In this document: positions 6,804 to 12,658 of the stretch, piece after piece
Layout of the letters: each line of letters opens with the position of its first letter
How positions within the stretch are numbered: position 1 is the first letter of the stretch
Assembly (NCBI GenBank): GCA_035656655.1
Contig: DASRSE010000228.1
Location: forward strand, 1-12,658
Length of the DNA: 12,658 nucleotides
Source: DASRSE01 sp035656655
Lineage (GTDB): Bacteria; Planctomycetota; Planctomycetia; Pirellulales; DASRSE01
Direction of reading: 5' to 3'
Notes under the pieces: model-generated
Databases searched by the model: none
Told to the model about the DNA's origin: nothing
The model's input: only the letters and a program-made list of their open reading frames with translations
Made by a program: the position numbers and the translations under genes

Positions 6804-8051
6804 GTGAGCGGCGCGGAACGCAAAATTCAAATCATTGGCATCGGCGATGACGGCCTGGAAGGCCTCACGGCGGCGGCGCGCGGCTTGCTCCAGCAGGCGC
6901 AGGTCTTGGTCGGGCCCGAGGCGACGCTGAACCTGGTCCCCAAGTCGGCGGCTGAGCGTTTTGCCGTCGGCAACAACCCGGAAGAAGCGGTCATGCTCAT
7001 CCGCAGCCGCCCTGGCAAGGCGATTGTGGTCTTGGCCTCGGGCGATCCGCTCTTTTATGGAGTCGCCCGGTATCTGTGCGACAAACTCGGCAAGGAGCGT
7101 TTCGACGTTACGCCCCACGTGAGCACGATGCAATTGGCATTTGCGCGGGTGAAGGAGAGTTGGGAAGAAGCCTTTCTGACGAACCTGGCCAATCATTCGC
7201 TCGAGAGCGTCGCGGAGCGCATTCGAATCGCCGATAAGGTCGGCCTGTTCACCAGCGAGCAATATCAGCCGGGCGATGTCGCCCGCGATCTGCTCGCCCG
7301 CGGCATCGACTATTTCAGCGCCTACGTCTGCGAGAATCTTGGTTCGCCCGACGAACGAGTGACGCATAGCGAATTGCGCGAGTTGGTCGGCGAGCAGTTT
7401 TCGCCCTTGAATGTGATGATCTTGGTGCACAAGCCGGAGATGCCTGACCGGCCGGCGGAGGCCATTGGCCACCGGCTGTTTGGCAACCCGGACGAGGCCT
7501 TTTTGCAATCGCGGCCGAAGTATGGCTTGCTCACGCCGTTTGAAGTTCGCTCTTTGGCGTTGGCCGAACTCGACCTCGGTCCCAGCAGCACGGTGTGGGA
7601 CATCGGCGCAGGGAGCGGATCGGTTTCGATCGAGGCGGCTCAGATTGCCCGCGACGGCCAGACCTTCGCCGTCGAAATGGACCAAGAAGACCATTTGCTG
7701 ATCCGATCCAACGCGCAGCGATTCGGCGTGGCAAATTTGGTCCCCGTCTTGGGACGCGCGCCGGAGGCCTGGGCCGATTTACCCGACCCCGACGCCGTCT
7801 TCATCGGCGGCAGCGGGCGCGAGATCAGCCGGCTGATCGAGTTGGCGTTCGATCGGTTGCGGGCGGGGGGCCGGCTCGTGGCCAACGTCGGCAGCATCGA
7901 AAATCTGTCGGCGGTGCACGAAACGCTCCAGCGCCGCGCGGCCGTCAAGGTGTGGATGATCAACATTGCCCGCGGAACGCACCAGCTCGAGCGATTCCGT
8001 TTTGCGGCCCTCAATCCGACATTTTTGCTGGCGGTGACCAAGCCGAAGTAA
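6804..8051 (+). CDS. cbiET: CbiE-CbiT fusion: precorrin-6Y / cobalt-precorrin C5,C15-methyltransferase
   Basis: A 415-residue two-domain protein matching CobL/CbiET. The N-terminal CbiE part (about 1-205) is of the tetrapyrrole methylase type, with IIGIGDDGLEGLT (10-22), LASGDPLFYG (78-87) and QLAFARV (110-116). The C-terminal CbiT part (about 235-415) is a class I SAM methyltransferase with motif I DIGAGSGSVSIEAA (266-279) and the family end AALNP (400-404). CobL/CbiET methylates C5 and C15 of the corrin ring and decarboxylates the C12 acetate. Two points are odd. No other cobalamin gene is in the window, and the loop usually written GGxRHL after the second strand reads GPEATL (37-42), which suggests a divergent CbiE half. 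The start is GTG 6804 with AAGGAA upstream. The next gene begins 42 bp later and may be co-transcribed. Confidence 0.9.
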   Translation: MSGAERKIQIIGIGDDGLEGLTAAARGLLQQAQVLVGPEATLNLVPKSAAERFAVGNNPEEAVMLIRSRPGKAIVVLASGDPLFYGVARYLCDKLGKERFDVTPHVSTMQLAFARVKESWEEAFLTNLANHSLESVAERIRIADKVGLFTSEQYQPGDVARDLLARGIDYFSAYVCENLGSPDERVTHSELRELVGEQFSPLNVMILVHKPEMPDRPAEAIGHRLFGNPDEAFLQSRPKYGLLTPFEVRSLALAELDLGPSSTVWDIGAGSGSVSIEAAQIARDGQTFAVEMDQEDHLLIRSNAQRFGVANLVPVLGRAPEAWADLPDPDAVFIGGSGREISRLIELAFDRLRAGGRLVANVGSIENLSAVHETLQRRAAVKVWMINIARGTHQLERFRFAALNPTFLLAVTKPK

Positions 8052-8093
8052 CCCTCCGCGCGGCGCGGACGAACTCCTGCACGCGAGAAATTC

Positions 8094-8882
8094 ATGGCCC
8101 GATCAACCGCCAGCGCGCCATCGCCCGCAACGTCGCCTGATTATCCGCAATTGGATGTGATCGCGGTGGGGGCGCATCCCGACGACGTGGAAATCGCCTG
8201 CGGCGGAACGCTCGCCAAATTGGCGAAGCAAGGCTACGCGGTCGGGATCATCGACCTGACCGATGGCGAGCCGACTCCCAAATCGCCCGGGCCCGAGGCC
8301 CGGCTGCGCGAAGCGAAGAACGCCGCGAGCGCATTGGGCGTGCAACTTCGAGTCACGCTCGATTTGCCCAATCGGCGGTTGTTCGACACGTTTGAAGCCC
8401 GCGTCGCCCTGGCCAAGGAGTTTCGCAAATATCGCCCGCGGCTGGTGCTGGGGTTCGGCGACAAAACGCCGCTGGCCTCGCCCGATCACAATCAAGCAAT
8501 GCATATCACCGACGCGGCGGTTTTTTACTCGCGGCTCACGAAGTGGGAACATTACTTCGACGGCTTGCCGGTGCATACGGTCTCGGCGCACTTGTATTAC
8601 TCGCTGGCCTTTGGCGCCCATGGTGGCCCGCCTGGTCTCGGCCAGTTGGTCGTGGACGTTAGCGATACGCTGGAGGCCAAGCTGGCCAGCATCCACTGCT
8701 ATGAATCGCAATTTCCGCCTGAGAAAGCCTACATCTTCGAGCGGGTGCGGGCCTTCGCGCTGCACCAAGGAGCCATCGCCGGATATCTGGCCGGCGAAGT
8801 GCTCGCGTCGCCGCGCGCGCTCGGGACGCCTGACCTGATGCATTTCTTGTTTGGCGAACAAAAAAAGCCGGCCGCCGTGTAA
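8094..8882 (+). CDS. PIG-L family deacetylase, BshB1-like
   Basis: A 262-residue PIG-L/LmbE zinc-dependent N-deacetylase. The signature AHPDDVE (27-33) gives the zinc ligands His28 and Asp31 with the general base Asp30. SPDHNQA (129-135) carries the third ligand, His132. GGTLAKLAKQGYAVGIIDLT (37-56) and DLPNRRL (90-96) align closely with BshB1, which removes acetyl from GlcNAc-malate in bacillithiol synthesis; BshB1 proteins are usually somewhat shorter. The first 18 residues are Ser/Ala/Pro-rich and outside the fold. No bshA or bshC is nearby, so bacillithiol involvement is inferred from resemblance only, and another GlcNAc-containing substrate is possible. It follows cbiET by 42 bp. Only a weak ribosome site (GAGAAA) precedes ATG 8094. 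Confidence 0.88.
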   Translation: MARSTASAPSPATSPDYPQLDVIAVGAHPDDVEIACGGTLAKLAKQGYAVGIIDLTDGEPTPKSPGPEARLREAKNAASALGVQLRVTLDLPNRRLFDTFEARVALAKEFRKYRPRLVLGFGDKTPLASPDHNQAMHITDAAVFYSRLTKWEHYFDGLPVHTVSAHLYYSLAFGAHGGPPGLGQLVVDVSDTLEAKLASIHCYESQFPPEKAYIFERVRAFALHQGAIAGYLAGEVLASPRALGTPDLMHFLFGEQKKPAAV

Positions 8883-8914
8883 CCCGGTCGGGCATTCGCC
8901 TGCGGTCAAGTCTG

Positions 8915-8971
8915 CGCGGCGCCGCGGCGGCCGCGAGCGCGGGCGGCGCGTGAAATTGGCGTAAAATTTTT
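8915..8971 (+). terminator. GC-rich hairpin, possible terminator after the PIG-L gene
   Basis: CGCGGCGCCGCG at 8915-8926 is a perfect 12-bp palindrome. Alternatively GCGCCGC (8919-8925) pairs with GCGGCGC (8943-8949). A run of five T lies about 18 nt beyond the second stem (to 8971), farther than in a standard intrinsic terminator. It is a plausible but non-canonical transcription end between the PIG-L and zinc-ribbon genes. Confidence 0.35.
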
Positions 8972-9004
8972 CTGCGCGCGTTCCCTTTGAACCCCGCACC
9001 TCGT

Positions 9005-9010
9005 TATATT
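9005..9010 (+). promoter_or_regulatory. possible -10 element of the zinc-ribbon gene
   Basis: TATATT lies 37 nt before the ATG in an otherwise GC-rich gap. No convincing -35 lies 16-18 bp upstream; the nearest, TTGAAC at 8987, is only 12 bp away. Treat it as a promoter zone, not a mapped promoter. Confidence 0.3.
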
Positions 9011-9047
9011 AGAGGTCTTCCGTCATCGTGTTTTGCAGGGGAAATCC

Positions 9048-9782
9048 ATGTCCGCACCGGTCACCATTAGCAATGCGACGCTGCACGAGTTGCATCGCAT
9101 CCACCGCCAGTTGGGCGATCTCCGCGAACGTCAAGAGCGCGGACCAAAGCAGGTCAAGGTCCGCCAACTGAACGTCCTCCAAAGCGAGGAAAAGCTCGCC
9201 AAAGCGCAGGCCGAACAAAAAGCGGCGCGGATCGCCATCGATCAAAAACAACTCACGCTCAAAACGAACGAAAGCCGCGTCAACGACTTGCAAGCGAAGC
9301 TCAACGCCGCCAACTCCAATCGCGAATATCAAGCGTTCAAGGATCAAATTGCCGCCGATAAAATGGCCAAAAGCGTCTTGGAAGACGAAATCCTCGAAGC
9401 GATGGAGAAGCTAAATGAATTCAAAACGAGCGTCACGGTCGCCGAAGATCAATTGAAAAAATCGAAGGACGAATTGCAGAAATCGCAACTCGCCGTGAAG
9501 GAACAAGAGCAGTTGGTCCAAGCCGACATCCAGCGTTTAGAGGGACAACTGCATGAGGTCGAGTCCGCACTCGACGCCGACTTCTTGACCGTCTATCGGC
9601 GAATCGTGGCCGCCAAGGGCGAAGACGCCATGGCCCAGGTCGAGGGAGAATTCTGCGGCGGCTGCAACCAACAATTGACCGCCAACACCATTAGCGAATT
9701 GCGCCTCGCCCGCGCCATTTTTTGCAAACATTGCGGCCGCTTGATCTATCTGCCGAGCGACCGGATGCCCTCACGCGCTTAA
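9048..9782 (+). CDS. coiled-coil zinc-ribbon protein (COG1579 / CT398-like)
   Basis: A 244-residue protein with a long charged helical region (about 10-180) rich in Lys, Glu and Gln in heptad-like order, followed by a C4 zinc ribbon: CGGC at 203-206 and CKHC at 226-229. NREYQAFKDQI (91-101) is a recognisable block of this family. COG1579 proteins are predicted nucleic-acid-binding proteins. The chlamydial member CT398 was described as a coiled-coil hairpin that binds RpoN and secretion components, so a role in transcription or a membrane-linked complex is possible but not shown here. ATG 9048 is preceded by AGGGGA (9037-9042). An in-frame TTG at 9033 sits before that site and is rejected. The next gene is greA, another coiled-coil RNA-polymerase-associated factor. 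Confidence 0.88.
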   Translation: MSAPVTISNATLHELHRIHRQLGDLRERQERGPKQVKVRQLNVLQSEEKLAKAQAEQKAARIAIDQKQLTLKTNESRVNDLQAKLNAANSNREYQAFKDQIAADKMAKSVLEDEILEAMEKLNEFKTSVTVAEDQLKKSKDELQKSQLAVKEQEQLVQADIQRLEGQLHEVESALDADFLTVYRRIVAAKGEDAMAQVEGEFCGGCNQQLTANTISELRLARAIFCKHCGRLIYLPSDRMPSRA

Positions 9783-9840
9783 GCTGCCGGCCGCGCCCCG
9801 AGTCGCAAGTCCATACTCCACAATCCTTTGCAGGGCGGGG

Positions 9841-9869
9841 TTTACGCGTCAAATAATTCCGTGCACAAT
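9841..9869 (+). promoter_or_regulatory. weak candidate promoter of greA
   Basis: TTTACG (9841-9846) and CACAAT (9864-9869) are spaced by 17 bp, each matching consensus at 4 of 6. Transcription from here would begin near 9876, immediately before the 8-bp hairpin, giving greA a leader of about 140 nt. Confidence 0.3.
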
Positions 9870-9876
9870 ACAGTCT

Positions 9877-9897
9877 CGGTCCTCCTCGCGAGGACCG
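9877..9897 (+). terminator. 8-bp perfect hairpin in the greA leader
   Basis: CGGTCCTC (9877-9884) pairs perfectly with GAGGACCG (9890-9897) around the 5-nt loop CTCGC. It is followed by CCTTCGTTT, a T-rich but broken run. It may end transcription of the zinc-ribbon gene 95 bp upstream or act as an attenuator or stabilising stem in the greA leader. The rest of the 231-bp gap (9783-10013) shows no gene. Confidence 0.5.
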
Positions 9898-10013
9898 CCT
9901 TCGTTTGCAGAACTCCGCGGGCCTCGTCGGCCAGCGAGCGCGCCCGGACCGTGTGCTGCCGCGGCGGATCGCGTTGGTCTCGATCTCTGTTTTTATTAAG
10001 AGTTGGTTTCGCC

Positions 10014-10490
10014 ATGTCCGACATCGTTCCTATTACGCGCAAGGGCTATGAGAAGCTGAAGGCTGAACTCGAACAACTCGAGGAGGTCGAAATGCCAAAA
10101 GTCGCTCAGCGGATCGCGCTCGCCCGCGCCGAAGGCGACCTGCGCGAAAACGCCGAATATCACGGCGCGCGCGAAACTCAAGGAATGCTCCAGGCCAAAA
10201 TCAACCTCCTCCGCGACAAACTTTCCCGCGCTTCCATCATCGACACCTCCAAGCTCCCCAAGGACGAAGTCGTCTTCGGCGCGACGGTGCACGTCAAAGA
10301 CCTGAAGTTCGACGATGAGGAAACCTTCACCTTGGTCGGCGCCGGCGAAGAGGACTACGACACCGGCAAGATCAATGTCACCAGTCCGCTGGCCCAAGGG
10401 CTGATGGGGAAAAAAGTCGGCGAAAAAGTCGAGATCGAAGTCCCTGCCGGAAAAATGAAATTTCAAATCCTCGAAATCAAGTTCGAGTAG
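10014..10490 (+). CDS. greA: transcription elongation factor GreA
   Basis: A 158-residue GreA of normal length. The N-terminal antiparallel coiled coil (about 5-75) carries the tip motif EGDLRENAEYHGARE (40-54), with the acidic residues Asp42 and Glu45 that reach the RNA polymerase active site through the secondary channel and stimulate cleavage of backtracked RNA. The C-terminal FKBP-like domain (about 82-158) includes FGATVHVKDL (88-97) and the typical SPLAQGLMGKKVGEKVEIEVP (124-144). ATG 10014 starts exactly at the family's usual N-terminus. The frame stays open upstream to 9828, but that part is unlike GreA. The only upstream ribosome site is a weak AAGAG about 10 nt away. A decarboxylase-like gene follows 30 bp downstream and may be co-transcribed, which is not a usual greA partner. 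Confidence 0.96.
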   Translation: MSDIVPITRKGYEKLKAELEQLEEVEMPKVAQRIALARAEGDLRENAEYHGARETQGMLQAKINLLRDKLSRASIIDTSKLPKDEVVFGATVHVKDLKFDDEETFTLVGAGEEDYDTGKINVTSPLAQGLMGKKVGEKVEIEVPAGKMKFQILEIKFE

Positions 10491-10520
10491 CGCCGCCCCT
10501 CTCGCTCTGGAATCTCTGCC

Positions 10521-12218
10521 ATGCGAACCACCGGCGTCGGCGCCTTGTTGCAGATGTTGGCCGATGCGGGCGTGAAATATCTCTTCGGCAACCCCGGGAC
10601 GACCGAACTTCCCCTGAACGATGCCCTGGTCGACTTTCCGCGCATTCAATACATTCTCGGCCTGCAAGAAATCCCCGTCATGGGCATGGCCGACGGCTAC
10701 GCGATGGCCGCGCGCTCGCTGGGCGTGGTGAACTTGCATATTAGTTGCGGCCTCGGCCACGCAATGGGCATTTTGTACAACGCCTTTCGCGAAGGAACGC
10801 CCCTCTTGGTCACGGCGGGCCAACAAGATCGCCGGCTCAAATTTGAAGAACCTATCCTCTATGGCCAAATGGTCGAGGTCGCGCGGCCGTGGACCAAATG
10901 GGCGGTCGAAGTGGAGCGGATTGAAGATTTGCCCAATGCGCTGCGCCGCGCGATTCAAATTGCCCTGACGCCGCCGACCGGTCCCGTCTTTTTGTCGCTG
11001 CCGATCGATGTGCAAATGGCCGAGGCCGAACTCGACCTGTCTCCGGCGGCCAAGCTCGACTGCGCGGTGCGGCCGGCCCCCGGCGCGATTCGCCAAGCCG
11101 CCGAGGCGCTCCTCGCGGCGAAAAATCCGGCCATTCTGGCCGGCAGCCGCGTCTGCGAAGCGGACGCCGTCGCCGAACTTGTCACGCTGGCCGAAGCGCT
11201 CGGCGCGCCGGTGATCTCCGAACCGGGCACAACGCACGGCCGCCTCGCCTTTCCCGCCGATCACCCGCTCTATGCGCAAGGCTTGCCCCTCTGGTCGCCC
11301 GAGGTTCGCCAGCGGCTGCACGAATTCGACGTGCTCTTTGTGACGGGAATGGACCTGCTGCGCCAATATGTCTATTTTGAACCGGCGCGGCCGATTCCCG
11401 AGCAGACGAAGCTCGTCCATTTGGACGAAGACCCGGCGCAACTCGGAAAAAACTATCCGCTGGAAGTCGCCGTATTGGGAAGCACCAAGGCCGGGCTGGC
11501 CGATTTGACTCGCGAAATCCAATCGCGGCAAAGCGCCGCGCACCGCGAGCAAGCGCAACAGCGGAGCGCCAGATATGCCAAAGCGCACACCGCCGCCCGC
11601 GACGCGCTGCGCGCTGAAGCCTGCCGCGAGCGCGGCCGCCGTCCCCTTACGCCGCTGGCGCTCATGGAAAGCCTCGCCCGCGTTTTGCCTGATAATGTCG
11701 CCGTGATCGAAGAAGCCGTCACGACGACGAACACGGTCTTCGAGCGGCTCGGGGCGCTGCGCAACACGACCGGCTATTTTGGCCACCGCGGTTGGGCCCT
11801 TGGCTGGGGACTGGGCGTGGCGCTCGGCGTGAAGTTGGCCTGGCCCGACCGGCCTGTCCTCGCCCTCTTGGGAGAGGGCGCCGCCATGTATGGCATTCAA
11901 GGACTCTGGTCGGCCGCACGCTACCAAATTCCGGTCACGTTCGTAATTTGCAACAATGCCCAATACCAAATTCTCAAAATTGGGGCAGGCAACCTGGGCC
12001 TCCCGCAAGCCGAACAAGGACGCTATCTCGGTCTCGATCTGGCGCAGCCGGAGATCGATTTCGTAGGCTTGGCGCAGGCGCTCGGCGTCGAGGCTCAAAC
12101 CATAACCGATCCGGACGAACTCGAACGGCAAGTAGTCGCGTCGCTCGCCGGCAATCGTCCGCGCTTGTTCAACGTCCCGATCGCCCGCGAGACCCCGCGC
12201 CGGCTAAACTATGGTTGA
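10521..12218 (+). CDS. ThDP-dependent enzyme, benzoylformate decarboxylase-like
   Basis: A 565-residue enzyme with the three-domain ThDP fold of benzoylformate decarboxylase and acetolactate synthase. Glu50 in GLQEIPVMGMADGYA (47-61) is the cofactor-activating glutamate, after GNPGTTELPL (23-32). NLHISCGLGHAMG (71-83) keeps the His (residue 73) at the position of benzoylformate decarboxylase His70. No clear equivalent of that enzyme's second catalytic His is seen near 275-290. The C-terminal cofactor motif, normally GDG followed by about 25 residues and NN, reads GEG (451-453) and NN (478-479): the Mg2+-binding Asp is Glu. A decarboxylase or carboligase acting on a 2-oxoacid is likely; the substrate is unknown, and related proteins are often labelled acetolactate synthase. 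It starts 30 bp after greA with a weak GGAA ribosome site. Confidence 0.88.
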   Translation: MRTTGVGALLQMLADAGVKYLFGNPGTTELPLNDALVDFPRIQYILGLQEIPVMGMADGYAMAARSLGVVNLHISCGLGHAMGILYNAFREGTPLLVTAGQQDRRLKFEEPILYGQMVEVARPWTKWAVEVERIEDLPNALRRAIQIALTPPTGPVFLSLPIDVQMAEAELDLSPAAKLDCAVRPAPGAIRQAAEALLAAKNPAILAGSRVCEADAVAELVTLAEALGAPVISEPGTTHGRLAFPADHPLYAQGLPLWSPEVRQRLHEFDVLFVTGMDLLRQYVYFEPARPIPEQTKLVHLDEDPAQLGKNYPLEVAVLGSTKAGLADLTREIQSRQSAAHREQAQQRSARYAKAHTAARDALRAEACRERGRRPLTPLALMESLARVLPDNVAVIEEAVTTTNTVFERLGALRNTTGYFGHRGWALGWGLGVALGVKLAWPDRPVLALLGEGAAMYGIQGLWSAARYQIPVTFVICNNAQYQILKIGAGNLGLPQAEQGRYLGLDLAQPEIDFVGLAQALGVEAQTITDPDELERQVVASLAGNRPRLFNVPIARETPRRLNYG

Positions 12219-12245
12219 AGCACGGCTGAATCACGGCTGAGCCGA
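12213..12245 (+). repeat. 11-bp tandem repeat, three copies, over the stop codon
   Basis: Three adjoining copies of GGYTGARNCAC-like units lie at 12213-12223, 12224-12234 and 12235-12245; the last has diverged at its end. Each contains TGA at the same place. Because the period is 11, the three TGA codons fall in all three forward frames. The first is the stop of the ThDP enzyme gene. Confidence 0.6.
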
Positions 12246-12250
12246 GTTTT
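12234..12250 (+). terminator. weak terminator-like stem after the ThDP gene
   Basis: CGGC (12234-12237) and GCCG (12241-12244) can pair around TGA, followed by AGTTTT. The stem is only 4 bp, so a working terminator is doubtful. Confidence 0.2.
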
Positions 12251-12289
12251 AATCGCTGCGCAGGATTATTCGCCGGGCAGGCTGCCAGC

Positions 12290-12658
12290 TTAGCTCTCGC
12301 CGAAAAATAACTTCGGTGTTGGGTAAGGATGATTAGCGAGCGGTGAGGGGAGCGGTGTAATTGAGCACGGGCAAGAAGTGATGAAAGCGAATCGGCATGC
12401 GGGCGAGGAAGTCGGCCGTGGCCGGGATCCCTTTGGAATAAGTGCTCCGGGCCTGTTTGGCAATGACCCGCAAACCCGTGCTGGTGGTCGCGCGGCCGAT
12501 AAACTGTTTGGCAATGTCCACGCTCTCCAAGACGACGCCCTCCATGGCCCGGGTCACCTGGCAGAACATGCGATGCTCGATCGGATTGTACTTCGAGCAG
12601 CCGGGCGGATAATGAGCCACCCGAATCGACATCCCCAAATCTTCGGCTAATCGATGCA
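12290..12658 (-). mobile_element. ISAzo13-type insertion sequence, one end
   Basis: The transposase stop at 12333 is followed on the minus strand by a short non-coding stretch with a 5-bp stem (CCGAA 12300-12304, TTCGG 12312-12316), probably part of the IS end. The exact terminus cannot be fixed because the partner inverted repeat is outside the window; about 12290 is an estimate. The element lies about 70-110 bp after the ThDP gene and interrupts no visible gene. Confidence 0.6.
12333..12658 (-). CDS. ISAzo13-family transposase, C-terminal part
   Basis: The frame is open from the window edge to the TAA at 12335-12333 and shows about 108 C-terminal residues. Reading inward from the edge, HRLAEDLGMSIRVAHYPPG is followed by CSKYNPIEHRMFCQVTR, the conserved C-terminal block of ISAzo13-type DDE transposases, known in Pfam as the Rhodopirellula transposase DDE domain. 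The Glu of NPIEHR is expected to be the third acidic catalytic residue. LPVLNYT near the end is also typical. The visible part has no frameshift or stop, so the element could be intact. The start, the other two acidic residues and the other end lie beyond the window. The TTG at 12638 is internal and not the start. Confidence 0.88.
   Translation of the reverse strand, partial: HRLAEDLGMSIRVAHYPPGCSKYNPIEHRMFCQVTRAMEGVVLESVDIAKQFIGRATTSTGLRVIAKQARSTYSKGIPATADFLARMPIRFHHFLPVLNYTAPLTAR

Noticed and set aside
6621..7694. 357-codon open frame on the minus strand opposite cbiET
   Set aside because: It runs antisense to clear CbiE and CbiT motifs and has the composition of a reverse-strand shadow.
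8103..8999. 298-codon minus-strand frame opposite the PIG-L gene
   Set aside because: It covers the PIG-L gene in reverse, including the AHPDD coding stretch, and its product resembles nothing known.
9828..10013. N-terminal extension of GreA
   Set aside because: GreA starts at the MSDIVPITRKGYEKL block. The extension reads through the leader hairpin and has no GreA likeness.
9996..12131. 711-codon open frame on the minus strand across greA and the ThDP enzyme gene
   Set aside because: It lies antisense to two well-recognised genes, spans the gap between them, and its product is Arg/Gly/His-rich low-quality sequence without family marks. Long antisense frames are expected opposite GC-biased codons.
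12378..12650. 90-codon plus-strand frame at the right edge
   Set aside because: It is antisense to the conserved transposase C-terminus.

Overview
This 12.7 kb window looks like chromosome from a GC-rich planctomycete, probably of the Pirellula/Rhodopirellula side of the phylum. The assignment is an inference. It rests on the ISAzo13-type ('Rhodopirellula-type') transposase end at the right edge, the mixed order of the phoH / 7TM-HD / ybeY / corC cluster, loosely packed genes with weak Shine-Dalgarno signals, and a high-GC coding style. No rRNA, tRNA, CRISPR array or phage module is visible.

Left block (1-4689, + strand): the 3' end of phoH, a PgpH/YqfF-like 7TM-HD phosphodiesterase, ybeY and a CorC/HlyC-type CBS membrane protein lie head to tail. 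PhoH and YbeY are linked to RNA and ribosome maturation. The 7TM-HD protein probably hydrolyses a cyclic dinucleotide at the membrane, and CorC-type proteins are linked to Mg2+/Co2+ resistance and membrane homeostasis. The block combines the Firmicute arrangement (phoH-yqfF-ybeY) with the proteobacterial one (ybeZ-ybeY-ybeX).

Middle (4690-6803): a 305-bp gap holds a 12-bp inverted repeat spanning about 220 bp. It is followed by a small membrane-anchored protein of unknown function, which converges on a minus-strand D-2-hydroxyacid dehydrogenase. A 245-bp divergent region separates that gene from the next block.

Right block (6804-12218, + strand): a CbiE-CbiT fusion methyltransferase without other cobalamin genes; a PIG-L/BshB1-type deacetylase; a coiled-coil zinc-ribbon protein of the COG1579/CT398 type; greA; and a benzoylformate-decarboxylase-like ThDP enzyme whose cofactor motif reads GEG instead of GDG. 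Strong RNA hairpins lie between several of these genes, including an 8-bp perfect stem in the greA leader.

Right edge (12219-12658): an 11-bp motif in three tandem copies covers the stop of the ThDP gene and places TGA in all three forward frames. Beyond it is the 3' part of an ISAzo13-family transposase on the minus strand, cut by the window end. I see no convincing new defence or mobile system. The points most worth checking are the divergent, isolated CbiET, the zinc-ligand substitution in YbeY, the GEG variant in the ThDP enzyme, and the inverted repeat after corC.
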